Notes under the pieces: model-generated | The model's database searches: none | Told to the model about the DNA's origin: nothing | What the model saw: the letters and a program-made list of their open reading frames with translations, nothing else | Origin: CAYRPN01 sp964426135 | GTDB taxonomy: Bacteria > Planctomycetota > Phycisphaerae > Phycisphaerales > Phycisphaeraceae | Direction: 5' to 3' | Assembly: GCA_964426135.1 (NCBI GenBank) | Contig: CAYRPN010000155.1 | Location: forward strand, 1-12,543 | Length of the DNA stretch: 12,543 bases | Shown here: positions 1 through 5,889 of the stretch, piece by piece | Numbering within the stretch: the stretch's first letter is position 1 | Layout of the letters: every line of letters begins with the position of its first letter | Program-made: the position numbers and the translations under genes

Positions 1-52
1 AGGGGGTCGATCGTAACCAGTTGTCGTTATTCGACTAATGACCGGACACTAC

Positions 53-136
53 TGAATGCAAAAGTCAAAATGCAAAAGTGAAGCCACCGCCCACGAGGAT
101 CAGTTCCTGACTTTTGATTTTTGCATTTTGCATTCA
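53..136. repeat. AT-rich inverted repeat upstream of holB
   Basis: TGAATGCAAAA at 53-63 is matched by its exact reverse complement at 126-136. Both arms sit in longer tracts of TGCAAAA and GTCAAAA phrases (about 51-83 and 108-150) that pair imperfectly. The spacer is GC-rich. It could form a hairpin before the clamp-loader gene or be a dispersed repeat; the sequence does not say which. The open frame runs through it from 114, but the encoded peptide looks like translated repeat. Confidence 0.6.
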
Positions 137-215
137 CTGTTTTGACTTTTCTCCGGCTCGATCTCCGCTACCTTCTATACCTTCTATACCTCCTCATCCG
201 CTACCATGCGTCGCG

Positions 216-1448
216 ATGGAAAACATCCTCGGCCAGCAGCGAGCCGTCGGCATCCTCCAGTCTGCGTTGCAGACGGGCCGGCTGCATCATGCTTACATCT
301 TCCACGGGCCGCGCGGTGTCGGCAAGTTCACCGCCGCGCGGGAGTTTGCAAAAGTTCTCCTCTGCCACGAGCCGTTGCGCGATCTGGCGGGCAATGTGCT
401 GGCGTGCGGCACGTGCGAATCGTGCCGGCTGATGAAGCCTCCCGCGCCGCTGCCCGTCGATGAATCGAAGAAGCGAAAACGCAAGAAGGACGACGACGGC
501 GAAGCCGACGCACCCAAGCAGGCCGACCCGGACGATGTCTTCGACCGCGAAGGACATCCGGATTACCACGTCATCCGCAAGGAACTGATCGTCTTCAGCC
601 CCGACTCGGAGCTTCGCAAGCGCAAGCAGATGAACATTCCCGTGTCGCTGCTGCGGGAGCGGATGATCGGCGGCGAGGTGGGCGGCAAGTTCATCAGCGG
701 CAAGGCGTTTCTCTCCGCGCAGCTGCGCCACGGCAAGGTCTTCATCATCGACGAGGCGGAACTGCTCGAAGAGGAGGGCCAGAACGCGATGCTCAAGACG
801 CTGGAGGAGCCGGCGGCGAACACGTACATCATCCTCATCACATCCAGCGAAGACCGCCTGCTGCCGACGATTCGCAGCCGGTGCCAGCGGGTGCCGTTCA
901 ACGTGCTGCCTGAAGCGGTCGTCGCGCCATGGATCGCGAAGAACGCCGCGGGGATGAACGATCAGCAGGTGCAGTGGCTGGCGCGTTTCGTGGGCGGGAG
1001 CCTGGGCAAGGCGGAGCTTGCGCTGCGTTACGAGCTTTTTCTCTGGGCCAAGGCGATTCTGCCGGCGCTCGGCGAGATGCAGAAATCGCGCTACCCGGCG
1101 GACCTGGGCCGGGCGATCACCGATTTCATCGGCGGCTTCGCGGAGCGATGGGTGGATGAACATCCCAACGCCTCGAAGGAAGCGGCGAACAAACAGGCGG
1201 CGGGCCTGATGTGGTCGATGATCATGCAGCACGCGCGGCAGCGCCTGGCGGACCTTTCGCTGCGCTGCGCCGCCGGCGATGTGTTCGCGGCCGAGGCCAT
1301 GATGGAGCCTTGGCTGGGCGTGATCACTGCCGTGCAGGACGCCGAGCGGGCGCTGGCGAGCAACGTGAACATGTCGCTGACCTGCGATGGGCTGGTGGCG
1401 GCGCTGTATCGCGCGCTTTCGCCGGCGGTCGCGGCGGGCAGGCCGTAG
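216..1448 (+). CDS. holB: DNA polymerase III delta'/gamma-type clamp-loader subunit
   Basis: This 410-aa AAA+ protein should be part of the clamp loader that places the sliding clamp on DNA during replication. It has a Walker A loop GPRGVGKF (31-38), a zinc module C50, C64, C67, C70, a DEAE box (179-182) in FIIDEAELLEEEGQNAMLKT, and the SRC motif (221-223) followed by a helical C-terminal region typical of delta'/DnaX proteins. The length fits delta' and is too short for full tau. A lysine- and aspartate-rich insertion (about 85-109) lies between the zinc module and the DYHVI segment, and the Walker A lysine is followed by Phe instead of Thr/Ser. The start at 216 was chosen because MENILGQQRA is where the family begins; the frame is open from 114 but that part is repeat and pyrimidine-rich leader. 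No clear Shine-Dalgarno is present. It stands alone and converges on the toxin-antitoxin pair. Confidence 0.9.
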   Translation: MENILGQQRAVGILQSALQTGRLHHAYIFHGPRGVGKFTAAREFAKVLLCHEPLRDLAGNVLACGTCESCRLMKPPAPLPVDESKKRKRKKDDDGEADAPKQADPDDVFDREGHPDYHVIRKELIVFSPDSELRKRKQMNIPVSLLRERMIGGEVGGKFISGKAFLSAQLRHGKVFIIDEAELLEEEGQNAMLKTLEEPAANTYIILITSSEDRLLPTIRSRCQRVPFNVLPEAVVAPWIAKNAAGMNDQQVQWLARFVGGSLGKAELALRYELFLWAKAILPALGEMQKSRYPADLGRAITDFIGGFAERWVDEHPNASKEAANKQAAGLMWSMIMQHARQRLADLSLRCAAGDVFAAEAMMEPWLGVITAVQDAERALASNVNMSLTCDGLVAALYRALSPAVAAGRP

Positions 1449-1508
1449 AGCGATGACGAGTGAAGCAGTCTGGAGTCGTGCACGAGCATCGCCGCGGTCT
1501 GGCCGTAG

Positions 1509-1535
1509 GGTGCGTCAAGTCCGCGCGGACGCACC
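1509..1535. repeat. Hairpin repeat, copy 1
   Basis: GGTGCGTC (1509-1516) and GACGCACC (1528-1535) flank an 11-base loop, and the nested palindrome GTCCGCGCGGAC overlaps it. A near-identical element lies at 6940-6966 with similar flanks. It sits between the 3' ends of convergent genes, so it could work as a bidirectional terminator, although no T run follows. Otherwise 1449-1617 shows nothing recognisable. Confidence 0.75.
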
Positions 1536-1617
1536 GGTTGGGCTTTCAGTTGACCGCGCAGCGGCCGGGGAGCCTTGATGCGCCTTGCTCCGAAGCAGCT
1601 CTGTCTTGCACGTCTCG

Positions 1618-1947
1618 TCAGAACCCGGCCTTGGTCAGCACGGCGTCGATGCGCGTGACGGTGCCCGCCTGGGGCTGGTGCTTGCCCGCTTCGAGCCGGC
1701 TGATCGTTTCCGGGCGGACCTTGGCGCGTTTCGCTAGTTCTTCCTGACTCCAGCCCGCATTGAGCCGGCGGGTGATGATCGAGCGAGCGATGGATGTGAG
1801 GCCGAACGCCATCGCCGGCCGGTTGCCGTCTTTGTCAGCCGGCGGGTAGGCGGGCAGTTCGACGCCGTTGGCGCGAGCCACGAGGTTCTGGTAGTCCTCC
1901 TTGGGAAGGAGGACGTAGGTGCCTTTGTCGAGGGTGATGGTTTTCAT
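1618..1947 (-). CDS. XRE-family helix-turn-helix antitoxin
   Basis: This 109-aa protein probably neutralises the toxin encoded just upstream and represses their shared promoter. The N-terminal segment (TYVLLPKEDYQNL, about 10-22) resembles the short beta/helix arm of antitoxins. Residues about 50-105 form an XRE/Cro-type HTH: ITRRLNAGWSQEELAKRAKV, then the recognition helix in RPETISRLEAGKHQP. The toxin-first order with a 15-base gap is that of HigBA-type systems. The N-terminal half is unlike the commonest HigA proteins, so the exact subfamily is unsure. It converges on the clamp-loader gene. Confidence 0.85.
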   Translation of the reverse strand: MKTITLDKGTYVLLPKEDYQNLVARANGVELPAYPPADKDGNRPAMAFGLTSIARSIITRRLNAGWSQEELAKRAKVRPETISRLEAGKHQPQAGTVTRIDAVLTKAGF

Positions 1948-1962
1948 GGTTGGTCCGAGAGT

Positions 1963-2208
1963 TCATTCGTACACGTCGCGGCGATGGCCGATGCGGACGA
2001 TCACCACATCGTTGCCATGAGGGTGGAAGACCACGCGGTAATCGCCGGTGCGAATCTTGCACTTGCCCGCCCAGTCGCCCGTGAGCTTTTCAACGCCGCT
2101 GACCTGTGGCCACTTCTCCAGCCGGGCGAACACTTTCAAGATGCGCTCCTGCACTGACGGCGTAAGGTCTTCGAACTGAGCCTGGGCCTGCTGTGTGATC
2201 TTGACCAT
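1963..2208 (-). CDS. RelE/ParE-family toxin
   Basis: This 81-aa protein resembles type II toxins of the RelE/ParE/HigB fold, most of which cleave mRNA at the ribosome, while ParE members poison gyrase. The family signature is in the C-terminal half: KCKIRTGDYRVVF, a turn, VVIVRIGHRRDVYE. The N-terminal half is helical (FEDLTPSVQERILKVFARLE). The start at 2208 (MVKITQQAQAQF) fits the family length; in-frame ATGs at 2217 and 2235 would add 3 or 9 residues with an atypical sequence. None of the three has a good Shine-Dalgarno. The XRE antitoxin gene follows after 15 bases. Which toxin chemistry applies cannot be settled by eye. Confidence 0.85.
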   Translation of the reverse strand: MVKITQQAQAQFEDLTPSVQERILKVFARLEKWPQVSGVEKLTGDWAGKCKIRTGDYRVVFHPHGNDVVIVRIGHRRDVYE

Positions 2209-2246
2209 GCAGGGCATTCTAGGGCACTTTATCATGTTTGTCAGGA

Positions 2247-2265
2247 GCCGACAATTCGAGTCGGC
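2247..2265. promoter_or_regulatory. Candidate operator: GCCGAC-N7-GTCGGC
   Basis: A perfect 6-bp inverted repeat with a 7-base spacer lies about 40 bases upstream of the toxin start, in the divergent spacer 2209-2340. XRE antitoxins usually bind such sites to repress their own operon. The role is inferred from position alone. Confidence 0.4.
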
Positions 2266-2289
2266 AGCGCGTGTCCCACCGCGCCCCCC

Positions 2290-2301
2290 AATGGCGCCAT
2301 T
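2290..2301. promoter_or_regulatory. 12-bp palindrome AATGGCGCCATT
   Basis: A perfect palindrome lies in the same divergent spacer, 40 bases before the start of the membrane-protein gene. It could be a binding site for the toxin-antitoxin regulator or for an unrelated repressor. Nothing else supports it. Confidence 0.3.
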
Positions 2302-2328
2302 CGATTCGATCTGTCATGTTCATCCAGT

Positions 2329-2332
2329 AGGA
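2329..2332 (+). promoter_or_regulatory. Ribosome binding site AGGA that decides the start at 2341
   Basis: AGGA lies 8 bases before the ATG at 2341 but overlaps the alternative ATG at 2332, so the downstream start is preferred. Confidence 0.5.
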
Positions 2333-2340
2333 TGACTCCC

Positions 2341-3072
2341 ATGCCACAGCTTCAACCCGAGCGCCTCATCCAGACCATCGCCAAGCTGCAGAGCCGGGTG
2401 AACGAGCGGTTCCCCGGCTCGGGCCTGCTGGTGATCGTGTCGGATCTTCATCGCATTTCGCAAGCCGCCGCCGCGCGTGCTGAGGCGATCCGCCAGCCGC
2501 ACTGGCCGCTGCGGCTGGCGACGTGGCTGCTGCTGGCGGGGCTGGTGGCGCTGATCGGCTGGCTGGCGATGCAGGTGAAGCTGGAGGGCACGGACAAGGC
2601 GCTGGACCTGATCCAGGGCGTCGAGGCGGGCATGAGCAGCCTGGTGTTCCTCGGCGGCGCCGCCTGGTTTGTCGCCACGCTGGAGAAACGCGTCAAGCGA
2701 CGCCGGGCGCTCAGCGCCATGCAGGAGCTTCGCGTGCTCGCCCACATCATCGACATGCACCAGCTCACCAAGGACCCCGACCGCCTGTTCCGCCAAGCGG
2801 GCGAAAACACCGCCAGCAGCCCGCCCGCCGAGTACACGCCCTTTCAACTGGGACGCTATCTCGATTACTGCTCGGAGATGCTCGCTCTGATCGGCAAGAT
2901 CTGCCTGCTCTACGGCCACAATAACGACGACGAAATCGTGCTGGACACGATCGACGACGTGGAAGACCTCACAGGCAACCTCGCCCGCAAGGTGTGGCAG
3001 AAGATCGTGCTGCTCAATGAACTGGAACGGACCGAGGCGGGGAAGGCATCCGCGCCACAACCCAATCGTTAG
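2341..3072 (+). CDS. Two-helix membrane protein of unknown function
   Basis: The family of this 243-aa protein is not recognised. An N-terminal helical cytosolic part (1-58, with LLVIVSDLHRISQAAAARAE) is followed by a first hydrophobic segment (about 60-78, ATWLLLAGLVALIGWLAM), a short acidic loop, a second segment (about 98-115, MSSLVFLGGAAWFVATLE) and a basic stretch RVKRRR. The basic stretch suggests that both ends face the cytosol. The C-terminal 125 residues are helical and charged. No catalytic motif is apparent. It is divergent from the toxin-antitoxin operon, and the next gene begins 24 bases downstream in the same direction. Codon use is GC-rich, like the rest of the window. Confidence 0.75.
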   Translation: MPQLQPERLIQTIAKLQSRVNERFPGSGLLVIVSDLHRISQAAAARAEAIRQPHWPLRLATWLLLAGLVALIGWLAMQVKLEGTDKALDLIQGVEAGMSSLVFLGGAAWFVATLEKRVKRRRALSAMQELRVLAHIIDMHQLTKDPDRLFRQAGENTASSPPAEYTPFQLGRYLDYCSEMLALIGKICLLYGHNNDDEIVLDTIDDVEDLTGNLARKVWQKIVLLNELERTEAGKASAPQPNR

Positions 3073-3074
3073 GC
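3068..3074 (+). other. Integron-core-like GTTAGGC at the left edge of the small gene
   Basis: GTTAGGC matches the GTTRRRY core at which integron cassettes join. Here it overlaps the TAG stop of the membrane-protein gene and precedes the next ATG by 22 bases. There is no recognisable attC hairpin on its left, so a true recombination site is doubtful. Confidence 0.25.
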
Positions 3075-3096
3075 TGCTATTCGAGCGCGCCCTGTC

Positions 3097-3576
3097 ATGG
3101 CTACGCAAAAAGAGATTGCTCTGTATTTCCGGCTCGCACTCCGGTTGCGACTTGCTAACACCGCAGCCGTCGAACGGTGGGCCAACTCGATCATCGAAGC
3201 AGAGGCAGTTGTCAACTTCCCATTTACCGACCTGGCTGGTGCATCACATCTTTCATCCGCCAGCGTGGATGAGTTGCTTGGACAGGTGTCCGGACATGCC
3301 GAGTTTCATGTGCCCGGGCGGATTGCACTGGCACTGCTTCGTCGCCAACTGCGGGACGGCACCCTTACACCCGAGGCCGCCATCAAATGCGCACGAGAGA
3401 TTGGTTTCGCTGCACCACTGACTGATGAGGAGAGTCATCGAGCTGACGCGATTGATGATTCTTTGTGGCTGGCCACGTGCGGCACATATGGCACTCTTGC
3501 TGATGCGCGCCGAGAGATTGCGGAGTTCTTGGAGGGCTATGCAGAGTTTGATGAGCAGATTCCATTGGCATCCTAA
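3097..3576 (+). CDS. Small acidic protein of unknown function
   Basis: The family of this 159-aa protein is not recognised. It is soluble, acidic and predicted mostly helical, with no signal peptide or membrane segment. The N-terminus EIALYFRLALRLRLANTAAVERWANSIIEAE, given here only as a description of one long helical region (about 6-36), is followed by a segment around FPFTDLAGASHLSSASVDEL and a C-terminal acidic helix. The layout resembles small accessory or immunity-like proteins, but that is only an impression. Its codons look less GC-rich than those of its neighbours. It is framed by GTTAGGC on the left and CCTAAAC on the right, as mobile cassette genes are. No clear Shine-Dalgarno is present. 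Confidence 0.65.
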   Translation: MATQKEIALYFRLALRLRLANTAAVERWANSIIEAEAVVNFPFTDLAGASHLSSASVDELLGQVSGHAEFHVPGRIALALLRRQLRDGTLTPEAAIKCAREIGFAAPLTDEESHRADAIDDSLWLATCGTYGTLADARREIAEFLEGYAEFDEQIPLAS

Positions 3577-3618
3577 ACATGCGCTGCAGCGAACAGCGGC
3601 ATCGCGCTGTTGTTGGAT
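3571..3618 (+). repeat. attC-like structured segment after the small gene
   Basis: TCCTAAAC overlaps the stop codon and resembles the RYYYAAC end of an attC site, and GTTGGAT (3612-3618) fits GTTRRRY. Between them AACAGCG (3592-3598) and CGCTGTT (3605-3611) form a 7-bp stem with a 6-base loop. The whole is about 48 bases, shorter than usual attC sites, so the call is tentative. Confidence 0.25.
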
Positions 3619-3684
3619 TCGACGCACCTTGTGGCCGGCGTCGCCGAGCTTACGTCGATAGCACCCGCGGAAATCCATCAAACC

Positions 3685-3889
3685 AACCACAGAGACGCAA
3701 AGACACAAAGAGAATTTCAGTATTACTAAGGAGGGCACTATATGTTGAACATCAGAGCACTCAGTCAGCGCTGAAAACCAAGGGCGAAGCGAAGTCTGTT
3801 GTGTTCAATGTTTAGTGCCCGGAGTAGTAACTGCGCCTTCAACTCGACGCTCCCCTTCCTCATCTTTGCGTCTCTGTGTCTTTGTGGTT
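3685..3889. repeat. Nested palindromic element (205 bp)
   Basis: Outer arms 3685-3711 and 3863-3889 are 27-base inverted repeats with 4 transition differences and share the exact 16-mer CACAGAGACGCAAAGA. Inner arms 3723-3751 and 3802-3830 pair as TTACTA, a 4-base bulge, then GGGCACTA and 11 more bases with 3 mismatches. At the centre is the palindrome TCAGCGCTGA (3765-3774). TCAAAC occurs at both edges (3678-3683 and 3889-3894) and could be a target duplication. It fills most of the gene-free stretch 3577-3911. Its right arm ends 22 bases from the transporter stop codon, so it could also end that transcript. Confidence 0.7.
3742..3774 (+). CDS. Possible 10-codon peptide inside the palindromic element
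   Basis: ATG TTG AAC ... TGA encodes MLNIRALSQR and is preceded by AAGGAGG (3728-3734) with a 7-base spacing, the best Shine-Dalgarno in the window. The site and start lie inside the left inner arm and would be masked when the hairpin forms. It may be chance within a repeat; the predicted product has no recognisable role. Confidence 0.2.
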   Translation: MLNIRALSQR

Positions 3890-3911
3890 CAAACAGTTTG
3901 AAACGCGCAGC

Positions 3912-5726
3912 TCACGCGAAGAGCTTCGCGTACGTCAGGTAAATGCCCACCACGGTGAACGCGAGGAACGAGATACCCAGCAGCAGGTCCCACGCTTTGC
4001 CCGGCGCCAGGCGTGGATCGCAGCGCTTGTGCCGGTAGTACAGCGCGGCAAACCCGAGCATCGGCAGCAGCAGCGCCTGCATGACGCCCGAGAGCAGAAT
4101 CAGCGTGACTGGATTCGGATAGACCACGAAGATCGCCACGCACAGCATCGGAAACAGGCCTGAGAAAAAACGCACCCACCGGCGACGCTGCGTGTCATCG
4201 AGCGGCTTGATGCCGAAGGCGGGAATCACGTCGGCGGCCTGCCGGGCGTTGGCGGCGGTGGCGGAGAAGTAGGTCGAATAGAGCACAGCAAACGCGCCGA
4301 CCAGGAACAGCACGGGCGCGACGGAGCCGAACACAGGCTCATACATGCCGGTGAGCGTGCGGATCATTTCATCGTTGCTCGGATTCAGGCCCGTGCGGTT
4401 GAGGATGGCGGCGCCCAGCAGATAGAACGCAACCGTGGCGATCGTGTAGAGGATCATGCTGGCGAGTGAATCGATGAGCATGACGCGGACCCAGCCGCGC
4501 GCCCGCCTGAGCCAGGAATCGCTGCCGTCGTTTCGCCCGGTGAACTTTGCGTAGCCTTTCTCGATGCACCAGTAGGGATACGCCATGAGTTCCGAAGCCC
4601 CCACGCCGATGATGCCGAACGCCGCGAGCGCGGTGGTGAGCGGCGTGATGCCTTTGAGCTTCTGCTCGACACTGGGCGCGGGCACGCCGAAGGAAAGCCC
4701 GCGCGCCAGATCGTCCGCCTTGACCGACCATTCGTGAAACGTCTGCAGCGCCAGCAGATTGCCGACGGTGACGAGCGTGAACGTGGCGACCATGACGATG
4801 GAGAAGACTTCGATGAGCTTGTACCGGCCCCATGTGAGCACGATCGTGGTGATGACGCCGATGATCAGCGCCCAGTACTTGTCATCATTCGATGTGGGCG
4901 GCGCGCCCAGGTCGGCGACCTGGTTCCGCAGCTTCTCGTAATCCTGCTTGAGCTGGGCAAGCTGCGCCAGGTGCGCGTCGCCGGGACGCTCGCTCAGCGC
5001 CGCCAGCGCGGATTCAAGTTTGCGCAGGTCGGTCTCCGCCTTGCGGAATTTCGCTTGCGCCTCCGCCTGGGCCGCGTGGGCCGCGACTTTCGGTTTCAAG
5101 AGCGCGATCTCTTTGTCCAACGCCTCGGCGCGAATCTTTTCGTCATCCGTCGCCTTGGATCCATGCTGTTCCACGGCTTTTTTCAGGATCGCCAACTGCG
5201 TGGTCTTGACCTTCAGCGTGACCTGCTCATCGACGATCTGGTTGACGCGCTTGCCGTCCTCGGTCAGCGGCAGGCTGATCGCCAGCGCCTGCCCGACGCC
5301 GCCGACGATGCCGCCGAGTTGCCCGATGGATGCGATGAACATCAGCAGCCAGAACCAGACGATCCAGTTGCCCTGGGCGTTGAAGCGATTCCACGACATC
5401 GCCAGTCGCGGCCCCGGCACGGTGTTCAGCGCGGCCAGCGTGGTCTGCCCGCTGACGATGGAAAACCGCCCCAGTTCGATCTGCACGAACACCTTGATGA
5501 TGCAGCCGATGATGATGAGCCAGAGGAGCGTGAAGCCTGCTTCCGCGCCGGTCTTGGTCGTGGCGATCAGTTCGCCGGAGCCGACGATGGAGCCCGCCAG
5601 GATCATGCCCGGCCCGATGCGGCGAAGGATGCCGGCGAAGGTCGTGGGCGGGTCGAGATGATCGGCCACCGGACTCACAGAGTCCGGCTCTGAAGGAGAA
5701 GTCGGCGGGGACGAGGGGTCAGGCAT
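3912..5726 (-). CDS. Nramp-family metal-ion transporter with coiled-coil insertion
   Basis: This 604-aa inner-membrane protein of the Nramp (SLC11) fold probably moves a divalent metal or related cation. The segment GPGMILAGSIVGSGELIATT (39-58) aligns with the first Nramp helix, but the metal-binding DPGN is GSGE (49-52). The helix-six region reads GASELMAYPYW (376-386) in place of the usual MPH-type motif. This places it among divergent Nramp-related proteins and makes the substrate uncertain. Residues about 161-276 are a long charged heptad-like stretch between membrane segments (KIRAEALDKEIALLKPKV, LRKLESALAALSE), absent from ordinary Nramp proteins. About ten further hydrophobic segments follow. 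The proline-rich N-terminus includes DSVSPV, encoded by a dispersed repeat. A plausible AAGG lies 6 bases before the ATG (5733-5736). The isomerase-like gene lies 163 bases upstream in the same direction. Confidence 0.85.
   Translation of the reverse strand: MPDPSSPPTSPSEPDSVSPVADHLDPPTTFAGILRRIGPGMILAGSIVGSGELIATTKTGAEAGFTLLWLIIIGCIIKVFVQIELGRFSIVSGQTTLAALNTVPGPRLAMSWNRFNAQGNWIVWFWLLMFIASIGQLGGIVGGVGQALAISLPLTEDGKRVNQIVDEQVTLKVKTTQLAILKKAVEQHGSKATDDEKIRAEALDKEIALLKPKVAAHAAQAEAQAKFRKAETDLRKLESALAALSERPGDAHLAQLAQLKQDYEKLRNQVADLGAPPTSNDDKYWALIIGVITTIVLTWGRYKLIEVFSIVMVATFTLVTVGNLLALQTFHEWSVKADDLARGLSFGVPAPSVEQKLKGITPLTTALAAFGIIGVGASELMAYPYWCIEKGYAKFTGRNDGSDSWLRRARGWVRVMLIDSLASMILYTIATVAFYLLGAAILNRTGLNPSNDEMIRTLTGMYEPVFGSVAPVLFLVGAFAVLYSTYFSATAANARQAADVIPAFGIKPLDDTQRRRWVRFFSGLFPMLCVAIFVVYPNPVTLILLSGVMQALLLPMLGFAALYYRHKRCDPRLAPGKAWDLLLGISFLAFTVVGIYLTYAKLFA
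5668..5692. repeat. In-frame dispersed repeat, copy 1 (encodes DSVSPV)
   Basis: CCGGACTC (5669-5676) and GAGTCCGG (5680-5687) form a perfect 8-bp palindrome with a 3-base loop inside the transporter gene. The 25-base block matches 10130-10154 at 21 positions, and both are read in the same frame as DSVSPV in unrelated proteins. Confidence 0.65.
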
Positions 5727-5750
5727 GGGGAACCTTGAGAAAAACTAAGA

Positions 5751-5876
5751 TTGAAAATTGAAAATTTGAAATTGCAAATTGGCGGAACAGCGAATGCTGC
5801 CGTGCTGGGCGCGGCCTCGCTCTTCGGGGACATCTTCAATTTGCAATTTTCAATTGACAATTTTCAATTTGCAATT
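5751..5876. repeat. AT-rich inverted repeat between two leftward genes
   Basis: The tract 5751-5780 (TTGAAAATTGAAAATTTGAA and onward) and the tract 5838-5876, built of CAATTTTCAATT phrases, pair around AAATTGCAAATT and flank 57 bases of normal GC-rich sequence. The base composition is sharply unlike the rest of the window. It could be a dispersed repeat, or a hairpin that changes expression of the transporter relative to the upstream gene. Confidence 0.65.
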
Positions 5877-5889
5877 CGGCATCGCTCAC

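Noticed and set aside
114..215. Longer start for the clamp-loader gene
   Set aside because: The peptide is translated from AT-rich repeat and a pyrimidine-rich leader, and the family begins at MENILG.
201..1232. 343-codon open frame on the - strand opposite the clamp-loader gene
   Set aside because: Antisense shadow with Arg/Leu/Asp-rich composition.
2320..3108. 262-codon open frame on the - strand opposite the membrane-protein gene
   Set aside because: Antisense shadow; no membrane segments or domain, and the + strand product has coherent helices.
3886..3894. tRNA T-loop-like GGTTCAAAC
   Set aside because: No acceptor, D or anticodon arms surround it; it is the edge of the palindromic element.
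4734..5693. 319-codon open frame on the + strand opposite the transporter gene
   Set aside because: Antisense shadow in GC-rich DNA; composition is Asp/Arg/Gln-rich with no recognisable family.
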